DNA of 64,000 bases from CALOCN01 sp942491735 (lineage in GTDB: Bacteria > Eisenbacteria > RBG-16-71-46 > JABDJR01). The notes beneath the pieces were generated by a model. The model made no database searches. It worked only from the letters and a program-made list of their open reading frames with translations, and had not been told where the DNA came from. The DNA lies in assembly GCA_942491735.1 (NCBI GenBank), contig CALOCN010000014.1:992001-1056000 (forward strand), written 5' to 3'. Shown one piece after another: positions 48,794-58,196 of this stretch (the stretch's first letter is position 1; each line of letters starts with the position of its first letter). The translations under genes and the position numbers were made by a program.

Positions 48794-49334
48794 TCACTGG
48801 GTGTGGTAAAGGGTGCCTGCCGAGCGGATGCCGATGCTCCGGTGGGGAATTTGGTCTACCACAACCGGACTCTGAGCCCACAGCCCGGCGAGCCACTTAC
48901 AGGGCTCAGAGCGTGATGCATGGTCTTCGCGCTCTTTTTCTATGCCCTGAGGAGGCTTGCCGCGCAGGGCCAGGGTGAGGGTGTCGTCGGCGACCTCGGC
49001 GCGGATGAGGACCCGGCGGATGAGGTCTTTTCGCTGGTAGGGGGCGAGGGCCTCGAAGACCTCGTCGAGGTGGGAGAGAGCCTTGCGGACTGTGGCGTCG
49101 TCCACGGCGTCCCGGCGGACATCCTGGATGTGGACCTCGACTTGGGCGAGGGCGGTCTCGAGCTGGTGGCGCTGGGTGGCGAGGGAGTCCAGCTTCTCTG
49201 TGAGATGCCCGGCCAGTTTGCTTCGACGATGCGATACCGCGCGGATTCGGGCAGCTTTGACTGATCCTCTTCCAGCTTCTTCTTGTTGACCTCTTTGTGT
49301 CCGATGTAGGCGCGGTCATTAGTATCCACTTCAC
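48794..49334 (-). pseudogene. serine-recombinase fragment with internal deletion
   Basis: Two parts of a large serine recombinase. The upstream part (49215-49330) reads YIGHKEVNKKKLEEDQ ... YRIVEANWPGIS, a recombinase-domain-like segment ending in the WP-I motif. It joins out of frame, near 49205, to the coiled coil and C-terminal tail (LTEKLDSLATQRHQ ... PYQRKDLIRRVL) also seen at 25204-25683. The catalytic serine domain is missing. The two tails are about 90% identical at the DNA level. Confidence 0.7.
48864..48920 (+). repeat. 43-bp element copy 3 plus right copy of 31-bp direct repeat
   Basis: 48864-48906 matches 45734-45776 with one mismatch, and 48890-48920 is identical to the tRNA-junction sequence 25213-25243. 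The pair of 31-bp repeats encloses 23.6 kb of island. Confidence 0.7.
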
Positions 49335-49643
49335 CTGCGTCCAGGGGAACTGTTTCGGCGGGTGGTGTGACCTGACCCCCTAAATCGGTCAGATCTCAAT
49401 CTCGGCAATCGGACGATTGGAGGGGTAGAACATGGGAAAGCAGACGCGCTCCGCATGGGGACTCCTCGGGAACCTCTCAAGTCTCCCCGCATTCCCTGGG
49501 GTCGACCCCAGTCGTGGAGACTTTGCCTGAACCACCTTGCCTTGTAACTGATTGGAAGCGCAGTCGTTGGGGCTAGGCCGCCTCCTGGGAAAGGGTGGTG
49601 ACCATCCCTCGAACAGTTGCGCTAGGCGCCGTTGGTGCCCCTA
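49335..49643. other. intergenic region, no gene seen
   Basis: About 310 bp between the island's right edge and the first metal-efflux operon. No reading frame with coding character and no convincing terminator was found. Confidence 0.55.
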
Positions 49644-52600
49644 CTAATGTGCTTCGGTCAGGCGTTCGGGTCTTATCGAGAACCATCGATACAAGGCGGG
49701 AATTACCAGCAGCGTGAGGATGGTCGAAGTGAGAAGGCCGCCGATGACAACCGTGGCCAGTGGTCTCTGGACCTCGCTTCCCGTCCCGTGTGAGAGCAGC
49801 AAAGGAATCAGCCCCAGCGCCGTGGTCGCGGCGGTCATCAGCACAGGACGCAGGCGCATACAGGCACCCCGGATAGACGCCTCGTCTACAGGGACACCTT
49901 CCCTATGCAGCTGGTTCAGATAGGTAACCAGTACCATACCGTTCTCCAGGGCGATTCCGAAGAGGGCGATGAAGCCCACGGAGGCAGGGACGGACAGGTT
50001 CTGTCCGGTCAACCAGAGCGCGGTGAGCCCCCCTACCAGGGCCAGGGGGATGTTCAGGAGTATCAACAACGAACTACGGAGAGACCCGAAACTGCTAAAG
50101 AGGAGTAGGAAAATCACGAGCAATGTGATCGGTACAACAAGAGCCAGGCGGCGGTTTGCCTCTTGCTGCAAGCGGAACTGCCCGCCCCAGGTCACCAGGT
50201 AACCTGGTGGCAGATCCACCTCACGGTCAATGCGGTCTTGTGCTTCCTTTACGAAGGAGCCGATATCGCGATCGATTACGTTGCATTGAATGGTAATAAA
50301 GCGCTGATTGTCCTCCCGAGTGATTTGGCGTGGCCCAATAATTTCCTCAACCGTGGCTACCTCGTCCAGAGGAACCGTAGCGCCGCCCGGCGCCGGTATC
50401 AGGATGTGACGGATGGCATTGGCGTTGTCTCTGGCCTCTGCCTCGAATCGCACGAGGATGTCGAAGCGACGGATTCCTTCGAAGATCTCACCCGCCGTCT
50501 GCCCACCCACCGCGGCCCGGATAACCTCCTGAACATCAGCCACGTTCATGCCGTAGCGCGCAATGGCCTGCCTATCGACGCGAATCAGAAGCTGTGGCGT
50601 TCCGCTGACCTGGTCGACCTGGACATCGGCCGCCCCGGTGACTGCACCGACCACGCCAGCGATAACATCAGCTTGACGCTTGAGGACATCGAGGTCGTCA
50701 CCAAACAGCTTCACAGCCAACTCTGCTCGGACGCCTTCCAGGAGCTCGTCAACCGTCATCTCGATAGGCTGTGTAAGATTGACCTGAACCCCAGGCACGT
50801 TGCCAAGCTCATCCCGGATCACTTCCTCGATGTCTTCCTGGGACTGTGCCTGCCGCCACTCCGATTCGGGATGTAGCAACACGTACATCTCGGCGCTATT
50901 GATCGGATCGGCATGAGCTCCCACCTCACCCCGCCCGATGCGGCTGACAACCTCTCGAACCTCGGGAATCGCCAACAGGCGCCGTTCCACGATCAGGGTG
51001 GTGCGCTTGCTTTCGGTCAGAGCGATGGAGGGAGCCATGGTGAGGCGGACAACAATGGTGCCCTCCCGCAGCTTGGGCGTGAACTCCGATCCCAACCTGG
51101 GAACAACAGCAATCCCTACAGCCAGGAGAGCAAGGGCCAGGGCGACTGCCATGCCGCGCCGACGAACAAAGAACGTCACCAGCGGTCGATAGACCCTGAG
51201 CAGAAGGCGAACAACCATGGCCTCCGAGGATTCCCGGGTTCCGGTTCCCTTGGGACGTCTCATCACCAGGTCGCTGAACATCGGTGCCAGGACGAGGGCG
51301 AAGACCAATGATCCGAACATCGCCAGGGCGACCGTATAGGCCAGTGGGCGAAACGTCTTTCCTTCGACTCCCTGCAGGGTAAACAGCGGGAGAAAGACGA
51401 TGATGATGATCGAAATGGCGAAGATGATCGGCCGACCCACTTCGCTACAGGCCCGCGCAATCACATGGGTTCGGCGTTCGTCCGGGTCGGCCTCCCGTAG
51501 CACCCGGTCTATGTTCTCTACCATGACAATTGTGCCATCCACCATCATCCCGATTGCAATGGCCAGGCCGCCGAGGGACATCAAGTTGGCCGAAATCCCG
51601 AAACGACCCATAAGTAGGAATGCGAAGAGAACGGAGAAGGGGATGGCAACGGCGACAACGAGGCTCGGTCTGAACCCACCCATGAAGAGGAGGAGCACGA
51701 CGACGACCAGGACAATGCCTTGAACCAGTGCATTGGTGACGGTCCTAACAGCAGCCTCAACGATGCTCTTCTGCTCGTAGTAGGGGACAATCCGGATACC
51801 TTCAGGTAGTACTGTGTTGATCTGTACCAGCTTGTCCTCGACCCGCTTGATGACAGTGGAAGAATTGGTCCCGAACAGCTTGATGACCATTCCGGAAACA
51901 ACCTCCCCGACTCCGTTCCGGGTTTGGATCCCGCGACGAACCGCACCACCGACTTCGATGTCGGCCAGATCGGACAGGAACAGAGGGCGCCCGTCCTCTG
52001 TCTTGACCACGATGGATCTAAGATCCTCGATGCTGGTGCTCAGGCCAACCGAGCGAATCACGAACTCCTCGGAGTTCTTCTCGATGAACTGGGCGCCAAC
52101 ATTCAGGTTGTTGGCGTGGATGCGTTCGATCAGCTCGCTCAGGGTCACGTCATACCGGAGCAAGGCCTCAGGATGAACGACGACATGAAATTGCTTCTCG
52201 TATCCGCCGATCCCCAGTACCTCGGTTACCCCAGGTACTGTCTGTAGGTTGAACTTGACGATCCAGTCCTGGATGGTGCGCAGCTCTTCAAGGGAGTAGG
52301 TACCCGTCGTGTCTTCCAGGTAGTAGAACAGGACGAGGCCCATGCCGGTGGCAATCGGGCCCATCTCGGGATCACCAAAGCCTTCGGGGATCTGCTCGCG
52401 GGCTTCCTGCAGCCGCTCGCCAATCAACTGGCGGGCAAAGTAGATGTCGACATCATCCTGGAAGTAGACGTTGACCACGGAAAGGCCGAAGTTCGAAACC
52501 GAGCGGATTTTTGAGATTCCCGGTAGACCCGTCATCGATGCCTCTACCGGATAGGTGACGTACTTCTCGATTTCCTCGGGAGCCAGGCCCTCGGTAACGG

Positions 52601-52751
52601 TAAAGACCTGAACCAGATTGGGAGAAACATCCGGGAACGCGTCAACCGGTAGGCGGGTGTAGGAGTAGAAGCCGGCGGCCATGACCAGGAGCGCCATAAC
52701 CAGCATGAGAAGCCGGTTACGCAGGCTGAACTCGATGATGCGCTCAATCAT
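49644..52751 (-). CDS. heavy-metal efflux RND pump (CusA/CzcA family)
   Basis: A 1035-residue HME-class RND permease exporting metal ions from periplasm or cytoplasm. It opens MIERIIEFSLRNRLLMLVMA with the family motif YTRLPVDAFPDVSPN. TM4 reads IAIGMMVDGTIVMVEN: D405 and E412 are present but residue 399 is Ala, the CusA-like pattern, whereas CzcA has an extra Asp there. The methionine triad that binds copper in CusA is not evident, so the metal is undecided between Cu/Ag and divalent ions. It is the third gene of an OMF-adaptor-RND operon; 17 bp separate it from the adaptor. Confidence 0.93.
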   Translation of the reverse strand: MIERIIEFSLRNRLLMLVMALLVMAAGFYSYTRLPVDAFPDVSPNLVQVFTVTEGLAPEEIEKYVTYPVEASMTGLPGISKIRSVSNFGLSVVNVYFQDDVDIYFARQLIGERLQEAREQIPEGFGDPEMGPIATGMGLVLFYYLEDTTGTYSLEELRTIQDWIVKFNLQTVPGVTEVLGIGGYEKQFHVVVHPEALLRYDVTLSELIERIHANNLNVGAQFIEKNSEEFVIRSVGLSTSIEDLRSIVVKTEDGRPLFLSDLADIEVGGAVRRGIQTRNGVGEVVSGMVIKLFGTNSSTVIKRVEDKLVQINTVLPEGIRIVPYYEQKSIVEAAVRTVTNALVQGIVLVVVVLLLFMGGFRPSLVVAVAIPFSVLFAFLLMGRFGISANLMSLGGLAIAIGMMVDGTIVMVENIDRVLREADPDERRTHVIARACSEVGRPIIFAISIIIIVFLPLFTLQGVEGKTFRPLAYTVALAMFGSLVFALVLAPMFSDLVMRRPKGTGTRESSEAMVVRLLLRVYRPLVTFFVRRRGMAVALALALLAVGIAVVPRLGSEFTPKLREGTIVVRLTMAPSIALTESKRTTLIVERRLLAIPEVREVVSRIGRGEVGAHADPINSAEMYVLLHPESEWRQAQSQEDIEEVIRDELGNVPGVQVNLTQPIEMTVDELLEGVRAELAVKLFGDDLDVLKRQADVIAGVVGAVTGAADVQVDQVSGTPQLLIRVDRQAIARYGMNVADVQEVIRAAVGGQTAGEIFEGIRRFDILVRFEAEARDNANAIRHILIPAPGGATVPLDEVATVEEIIGPRQITREDNQRFITIQCNVIDRDIGSFVKEAQDRIDREVDLPPGYLVTWGGQFRLQQEANRRLALVVPITLLVIFLLLFSSFGSLRSSLLILLNIPLALVGGLTALWLTGQNLSVPASVGFIALFGIALENGMVLVTYLNQLHREGVPVDEASIRGACMRLRPVLMTAATTALGLIPLLLSHGTGSEVQRPLATVVIGGLLTSTILTLLVIPALYRWFSIRPERLTEAH

Positions 52752-52768
52752 GTCGAAGTCCTCGTGGG

Positions 52769-53731
52769 TTAGTGACCATGTCCATCACCAAAGGCACTCT
52801 TGCCAAGTTCAGCCTTGAGCGTGAAGCCACCCACGGAGACATAGCGGGTCCCAGCTTCCAGCCCCGCCAGAATCTCCACGTGGGTAAAGCCTTCCTGGCC
52901 AAGGGTGACCTCCTGGGGACGGAACCCGTCCTCGGTCTGGATGAACACCACGGGATGCTCGTCCATGGTGTGAATGGCGCTCTGGGGTACGGCTATCGGA
53001 GCAGTGCGTTTCTCGACCGAGACCTTGGCCGTTACGAACATGCCGGGGCGCCAAACCCCCTCGGGATTGGGCAGGACGACGCGCGCCGTCGCCGTTCGGG
53101 TGTGCTCGTCCATCACCGGCGTGATATAGGAAATGGTCCCGCTGGCCTCAGCCGGTCCATGACCGGTGTGGATAAAGGCGTCCTGACCGCGTTGTATCGT
53201 GGCGACATCCCTTTGATAGACCGTCAGGTCTACCCATACAGAGCTGAGATCGGCAATGAGATAGGTATCCTTGTCCCGGGATACGGCCTCGCCGCGGGTG
53301 ATGTGCTTGGCAATCACGGTTCCGCCAATCAGGGTCTTCAGTTCATAGGGAGTCAAGGCGTCATCGCTCTCGACCACAGCCAGAACATCTCCCGGACGAA
53401 CCTTGTCACCGATGTTGGCCCGGACTTCGACGACAATGCCCGCGTATCGAGGCACGATGTGGGCCAGCTGGTTGTCGTTCGGTTGGATCTCACCAGGTAG
53501 TGAGAGATAGACTTCGATTGTGCCCTCACCGGCTGTGGCGAGCGCAATGCCAAACTCATCGAGTTCCTCTTGTGACAGCTTCACGAGACCCTCTTCGTGG
53601 TCCTCATGGTCGTCGTGACCCGCGTCCGTCTCCTCGTGGTCATGATCGTGATCATCCTGCTGGGCCGAGGCCGGCGCGCTCATCAGCGTTGCGGTGCCTA
53701 CGACGATCGCGAGGTAATGTATTGCGTTCAT
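52769..53731 (-). CDS. heavy-metal efflux periplasmic adaptor, His-rich (CzcB/CusB family)
   Basis: A 320-residue adaptor with a signal peptide ending APASAQ. The mature N-terminus is a metal-binding-like run of His and Asp/Glu (residues 25-47, e.g. DDHDHDHEETDAGHDDHEDH), and the C-terminus ends DGHGH. The barrel-sandwich and beta-barrel halves (HIVPRYAGIVVEVRANIGDK; LIADLSSVWVDLTVYQRDV) follow the CzcB order. There is no long coiled-coil hairpin, so it is shorter than AcrA. Its ATG overlaps the OMF stop (ATGA). Confidence 0.92.
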   Translation of the reverse strand: MNAIHYLAIVVGTATLMSAPASAQQDDHDHDHEETDAGHDDHEDHEEGLVKLSQEELDEFGIALATAGEGTIEVYLSLPGEIQPNDNQLAHIVPRYAGIVVEVRANIGDKVRPGDVLAVVESDDALTPYELKTLIGGTVIAKHITRGEAVSRDKDTYLIADLSSVWVDLTVYQRDVATIQRGQDAFIHTGHGPAEASGTISYITPVMDEHTRTATARVVLPNPEGVWRPGMFVTAKVSVEKRTAPIAVPQSAIHTMDEHPVVFIQTEDGFRPQEVTLGQEGFTHVEILAGLEAGTRYVSVGGFTLKAELGKSAFGDGHGH

Positions 53732-55095
53732 GGGTGTACCTCCTGCGTGGCCTCAAGGGCCTCGCCAATCAGACGCTCCAGTTGGGATCGGGCGTGATGG
53801 TATCTTTCCAGCGAGTCCATACGCCGGGATCGGAGTTCAAAGAGGGTGCGCTGGGTGTCCAGCACGTCGGTTAGTCGGAACAGGCCCCGTTGGTAAGCGT
53901 CCTGGGCCGTTTCCAGCGCCACTGTGGCCTCGGGAAGGATCTCCTCATCAAGGGTGGTGATCTCACGGTAGGCGGCCGTCCATGCTTCATGGGTAACGCT
54001 CAGGGCTGTCTCAGCTGCCACCCGGGCGGAGCGTTGCTCTTCCAGGGTTCGTGATAGACGATACTCGGCAGCTCGACTTGCTCCCTGATTCCGGTTGGCG
54101 AGGGGTATGGGGACTTCGAGCCCCAGGAGAAAGGCGCTCTCGGACGACTCCGCGAAGTGTCGAAGACCCCCAACAATGGAGACGTCTGGTGTACCCAGGG
54201 AACGTTGCACGGCAACGTCAGCCGATCGTCGTTCGGTCTCAGTCACCCATCGGGCTACATCCGGATTCGCGTCGACGCGCCGGAGCAGTTGCTCAAGCGT
54301 CGCCGGCTCGTCGACTCCGTCCAGACTCCCCACTGCCTGGATGAAGTGAGGCGTGGGCGAACCCCAGTGTGCTGCCAACCGGCGTCGCTCGATCGAGAGC
54401 TGCTGCTGTGCGGTTTGAAGCTCGAGGCGGCTGCTGGAAAGGGCGACCCGGGCCCTGGTCTCTTCGACCGAGGACACCGCGCCAGCCCGCACGCGTCGCG
54501 CAACGGTCTCCAATGACTGATCGGCAACCGTTACCAGATCCCGGGAAATCTGCACACGATGTTGAGCCGCTAGGACGGAGACGAACGCTTGGGCCACATC
54601 GGTCAAGACATCGAGACGCCGTCCCTCATAGTCCCAGATGGACAGGGTCTGTTCGAGGTCGGCGAGTGCGCGGCGTTTTCCACGTTTTCCCCCGAGCTCG
54701 ATCAGCTGGGACAAGAAGACGGTGGTCTCCGACCCGCCTAAGCCCCCCAATGCCCCGGATCCACCGAAGTTCTCTAGTTCTATACCAACCCCCGGATTGG
54801 GGCGCAGGCCAGCTTGAAGAGCTTCTGCTTCCTGGACACGGATTTGCCAAGCGGTGGAGGCCAGGTCTGGATTCTTCAGGAGCGCTTGAGCAAGCGCCTG
54901 TCGCAGCGTGAGATCGCCAGACGGCTCCTCCAAGGCTACCTGGACGGTCGTCTGAGGGTCTTCAGGAGCCATGAAAGCAGCCATGTCACTACCGAGGGGA
55001 CGAGGGGCCGGCCGTTCCAAACCACCGGACGAGCCGGCGCACCCCACTGTGGCCATGAGGACGCAGAGCGCCCCTACCAAGCAATTTCGGGTCAT
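53728..55095 (-). CDS. outer-membrane efflux lipoprotein (CzcC family)
   Basis: A 455-residue TolC-family lipoprotein with lipobox TVGC (Cys19). Two OEP helical repeats are visible: LRQALAQALLKNPDLASTAW at about 65 and ALETAQDAYQRGLFRLTDVL near 395. It forms the outer-membrane duct of the metal pump and is the first gene of its operon. Positions 55096-55216 upstream have no gene and probably hold the promoter. Confidence 0.92.
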   Translation of the reverse strand: MTRNCLVGALCVLMATVGCAGSSGGLERPAPRPLGSDMAAFMAPEDPQTTVQVALEEPSGDLTLRQALAQALLKNPDLASTAWQIRVQEAEALQAGLRPNPGVGIELENFGGSGALGGLGGSETTVFLSQLIELGGKRGKRRALADLEQTLSIWDYEGRRLDVLTDVAQAFVSVLAAQHRVQISRDLVTVADQSLETVARRVRAGAVSSVEETRARVALSSSRLELQTAQQQLSIERRRLAAHWGSPTPHFIQAVGSLDGVDEPATLEQLLRRVDANPDVARWVTETERRSADVAVQRSLGTPDVSIVGGLRHFAESSESAFLLGLEVPIPLANRNQGASRAAEYRLSRTLEEQRSARVAAETALSVTHEAWTAAYREITTLDEEILPEATVALETAQDAYQRGLFRLTDVLDTQRTLFELRSRRMDSLERYHHARSQLERLIGEALEATQEVHP

Positions 55096-55216
55096 GAAAG
55101 ACTCCTGCCTGAGTCAGAAAGACTTCACGTTGGCCCACTAGCGGCCAAAGCGAACGGAGATCACCACATGCCTGGAAACCGCAGGTGATCCTTGGTGTTC
55201 TGAAATCAGGCAGGAA

Positions 55217-55537
55217 TCAAATCAAGAGGGGGCGTTGACTTGGTGGAAAGGGCAGGTTGGGAAGAAGAGATGACTCCGCGGTCCTGAGCGGCACGGATGC
55301 CCCAGCTGAAGGTGTGAGACGAAAGTCAGCGGGCAGCGGTGCATCGTCGACATCACCGGTGCCACTCCCGCGTAAGGCCAGCTCATCGCTACAGGGGTCG
55401 TCTGAACACTCATCTTCGTGAGCGCAGCTGATCGCGTCCCCACACTCACATCCATGGAGAAGCTCGCCTGCCATGCAGAGGGCAGGGACACCTAGGATTC
55501 CCCAAACGAGGATGAGGGAAAGGAGTGCTCGTATCAT
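55217..55537 (-). CDS. small secreted Cys-rich protein upstream of the metal-efflux operon
   Basis: A 106-residue exported protein; an ATG one codon earlier (55540) is equally usable. After a signal peptide ending LCMAGE comes a cluster of seven Cys and acidic residues (LLHGCECGDAISCAHEDECS), a plausible metal-binding site. The C-terminal half is low-complexity. It lies just upstream of, and in the same direction as, the efflux genes, so it may be a periplasmic metal chaperone or sensor; that is inference. Confidence 0.65.
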   Translation of the reverse strand: MIRALLSLILVWGILGVPALCMAGELLHGCECGDAISCAHEDECSDDPCSDELALRGSGTGDVDDAPLPADFRLTPSAGASVPLRTAESSLLPNLPFPPSQRPLLI

Positions 55538-55661
55538 CAAAGTAACCTACCAGACTTATCGGAAAGCATTCCACTGTCTTTAACATTGACCCTCACGGCA
55601 ACTGTCTCCCCGTTTCAAGTGCTCACCCCTAGGAGCCATGGGCGGTACCCTCGGCTCCAAG

Positions 55662-56063
55662 TCACCGATCACAAAGTACGAAGAGTCGTGGTAAGACGAA
55701 GAGGGTCAACAAGGTGGGCGTGAGAACTCCGCCGAATGACGGTCGCCAAGGGCCGTTGCACTTCTGCTCCGCTCCCAACACAGAGAGCCATGGGAAGAAA
55801 CCCGGCCGCCTCGGTGACCACATTGGAAACAAGAACAGGGCGTACCCCGAGACCATGGTCGCCGGCAGTTCTCGAACCTCCTGCAGCCAGGCAAGGACTC
55901 GGCAAATCCGCGGCCCGGATAGTGACACATCGACCCCGCCTACCAGGCACTCCCGCGTGAAGTCATCAATCAGGTTGAAGATGCGAAACGCCCTTCCATC
56001 GGCCAAGTACTCGAACATAAAGTCCATGGGCCGGCGCCCACTGGGTCCTTCGGTCAGGGCCAA
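55662..56063 (-). pseudogene. chimera of IS3 orfB fragment and czcA 3' end fragment
   Basis: The first part (about 55885-56063) reads MDFMFEYLADGRAFRIFNLI and DDFTRECLVGGVDVSLSG, the catalytic region of an IS3 OrfB. It runs into the end of an HME-RND pump: RPVLVSNVVTEAAGFLPMAL and GAEVQRPLATVI, then after a frameshift GGVLTPTLLTLFVLPRLFVL. An IS insertion and deletion evidently destroyed a third metal pump gene here. Neither part is functional. 55541-55661 is intergenic. Confidence 0.8.
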
Positions 56064-56141
56064 GGGCTCCCACCAGGTGGCACCCGCGCGCCCCTTCCGC
56101 CTGCGCCGAAGGGGAACGTCTCCTTCAGTTGACCTCGGCGG

Positions 56142-56795
56142 TCATTTGATGCGGGTGTTAGGTCGCCGAATTCGACGTTCGGAGAGCCAGCCGACGAGCG
56201 GTGGAATCCAACAGAGGTTGGCCGCGATGGTCTCTACCGCGGTGAGTACCTGGGTGTCGGGGTTGAATCCCAAGGTGCGTGCGATAGCCAGGCCGACCGG
56301 GACGACGAGGATGACCGCGAGCCCGGCGAGCATCACGGGGTGGTCCAGATAGGCGAGGAAGGTGTCCGCCAGGCGCCCCTCGTGCCGCCTCCGGATGAAG
56401 AGAAGTCCTGAGATGTTCGCGCCGACCTGGTCGGACATCGCGTAGAAGAAAGGAATGTAGAAACTTTCGACTCCGTAGACGTCGACGCCGGCACCCCGGC
56501 TCGTGGCATCAATTAGCCACGGAAACCCCACACCAAGGAGCTTTCCCCAGCCGTAGGCTTCGGCCATCCCCCCCGGGCCGCTTCGGAGTCGACTTCGAAG
56601 GGCATAGATGCCCTCGAGGATGCTCTCGCCCTCACCGGAGAGCGTGCGAACAAGCCCTTGTCCGATACCGCTCTTCTGGAGGCCTCGGCCATCGAGTGCT
56701 GCGCCAAGAAGAAGCCCGCCGACGTATCCAGCTACCGTGAACTTGAGGAGTGCTCCAAAGCCCTCATCGGACCCGTCTTCTTGGTCCCTGTCCAT
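56142..56795 (-). CDS. membrane protein of unknown function, end of metal-efflux operon
   Basis: A 217-residue membrane protein from ATG 56795; a TTG at 56807 is an alternative. Hydrophobic segments lie near 20-38 (LLKFTVAGYVGGLLLGA), 135-150 and 150-180 (HPVMLAGLAVILVVPVGLAI), ending in the basic tail SERRIRRPNTRIK. It starts 21 bp after the OMF and is probably co-transcribed with it. I do not recognise the family. A GAAGGGG hairpin at 56091-56114, without a T-tract, follows the stop. Confidence 0.68.
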   Translation of the reverse strand: MDRDQEDGSDEGFGALLKFTVAGYVGGLLLGAALDGRGLQKSGIGQGLVRTLSGEGESILEGIYALRSRLRSGPGGMAEAYGWGKLLGVGFPWLIDATSRGAGVDVYGVESFYIPFFYAMSDQVGANISGLLFIRRRHEGRLADTFLAYLDHPVMLAGLAVILVVPVGLAIARTLGFNPDTQVLTAVETIAANLCWIPPLVGWLSERRIRRPNTRIK

Positions 56796-56816
56796 TGATA
56801 CGCACAATTCGACTGC

Positions 56817-58196
56817 CTACCGGGGATTCGTCTCTTCGACGAGTTCGCGAAGCGGGCGCCCGCAAGCAGCCTCGAGCTCGATGACCATGAGCGCTGACGC
56901 TTCGGTCCACGCATTCGCATCCCGCCTTGCGGCGAGTAACCGCTTCTGGGCCTCCAGGACAGAAAGAAAGCCGGTCTTTCCAGCGCGAAACGCTTCGCGC
57001 GCAAGCTCCAAACTGGACGTTCGAAGCGGTGCGATGTCCTCGCGATACGCGCGCGATGTTTCCAGCGTGGAGGCGAGCCTCTTGTGGGCGGCGCGAACCT
57101 GCTGGTGCGTCGCTACGGTGAGCGCATAGACCGTCGATTGGGCCTGCTGATGTCGAAGCCCGGCTCTCGTGACCTGTGCGTTGTTGCGGTCGAAGAGAGG
57201 GATCTCCATGTCGAACCCGGGCCCAATCTCGCTCTCCTCGCCGCGGGACTCGAGCTCGACCCCTGCTCGGAACTCTCGAAGGAACAATCGCTTCTCGAGC
57301 GCGACCTCCGACTCAATAGCTCTCATGTTCTCTCTTGCGGCGCGTAGATCGAGTCTGTGTGTGGCAGCACTTGCCATCAGCGTCTCAAGATCGAAACTCG
57401 CGGCGGGTGGAGGTGCGAGCGGGCTTGTGAGTGAGAGTTCTTCGGGTCCGGTGTCTAGTCCAAGCAACGTTGCGAGCCGGAGCTTCTTCTCGAACTCGCG
57501 AAGGCTAGCGGAGCGTAGCCGCACCTCTTGCTCCAGGTGCTCGGCCCACGCAGCGTTTACCTCGACTTCCGTCGCTGCTCCCGCGTCCTGCCGGGCCAGT
57601 GTGAGCTCGAGGAACTCCCCGGTAGATGCCAGATTCTCGTCTTCGACCAACCTGGCCCCCTCAGCAGCGATAGCTGCCACGTAGGCGGCTTTCGTCCTCG
57701 CGACGAGTTGTGCAGAGCGGTGTGCCACCTCGAGAACGGTGCGCTCAAGACGCTGCTCCTGCACTCGCTTCCTCGCGGGGCGGTGCCACAGGTCAATGAG
57801 GTTCCAAGCAAGCCGCGCCTCGAGCGTTGCATCACCGCCGTCCTTGGGGAACCGCAGGACTGCGCCAAGCGACGGATTCGCAAGCAGTCCAGACTGAACA
57901 ACGTCGGCGCGAGAGATGCCGATGTCGTAGAACGCGGCCTGCAGGTCCCTGTTGTTCAGGAGCGCAATCTCGACAGCCTCTTCCATGCTCACCCCGCCCG
58001 CTAGCCGGCCCGCAATCCGGTCCTGAACCGGCGGTTCCTCAGCCGGGAAACCAATAAGCCCGCTGTCGGCGGCCGTTGCTTCGGCGGCGTGGTCACTCGC
58101 GCGGTCGTAGTCTGCTGAGGGACGCACCGAGGCACACCCCGTGATGAGCAGGAGCAGGGTCGAGAGACCCGCGCACATAGGTTTATGACGACGCAT
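56817..58196 (-). CDS. outer-membrane efflux lipoprotein (CzcC family)
   Basis: A 459-residue OMF with lipobox ITGC (Cys21). OEP repeats include MEEAVEIALLNNRDLQAAFY and ARQDAGAATEVEVNAAWAEH in the first half and AREAFRAGKTGFLSVLEAQK near the end. It overlaps the end of the RND gene by 14 bp, so pump and duct are co-translated, but here the OMF follows the pump, the reverse of the first metal operon. Confidence 0.91.
   Translation of the reverse strand: MRRHKPMCAGLSTLLLLITGCASVRPSADYDRASDHAAEATAADSGLIGFPAEEPPVQDRIAGRLAGGVSMEEAVEIALLNNRDLQAAFYDIGISRADVVQSGLLANPSLGAVLRFPKDGGDATLEARLAWNLIDLWHRPARKRVQEQRLERTVLEVAHRSAQLVARTKAAYVAAIAAEGARLVEDENLASTGEFLELTLARQDAGAATEVEVNAAWAEHLEQEVRLRSASLREFEKKLRLATLLGLDTGPEELSLTSPLAPPPAASFDLETLMASAATHRLDLRAARENMRAIESEVALEKRLFLREFRAGVELESRGEESEIGPGFDMEIPLFDRNNAQVTRAGLRHQQAQSTVYALTVATHQQVRAAHKRLASTLETSRAYREDIAPLRTSSLELAREAFRAGKTGFLSVLEAQKRLLAARRDANAWTEASALMVIELEAACGRPLRELVEETNPR

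Noticed and set aside
56091..56114. GAAGGGG/CCCCTTC hairpin as a terminator
   Set aside because: Only 7 bp of stem, a 10-nt loop and no T-tract; too weak to list as a feature.
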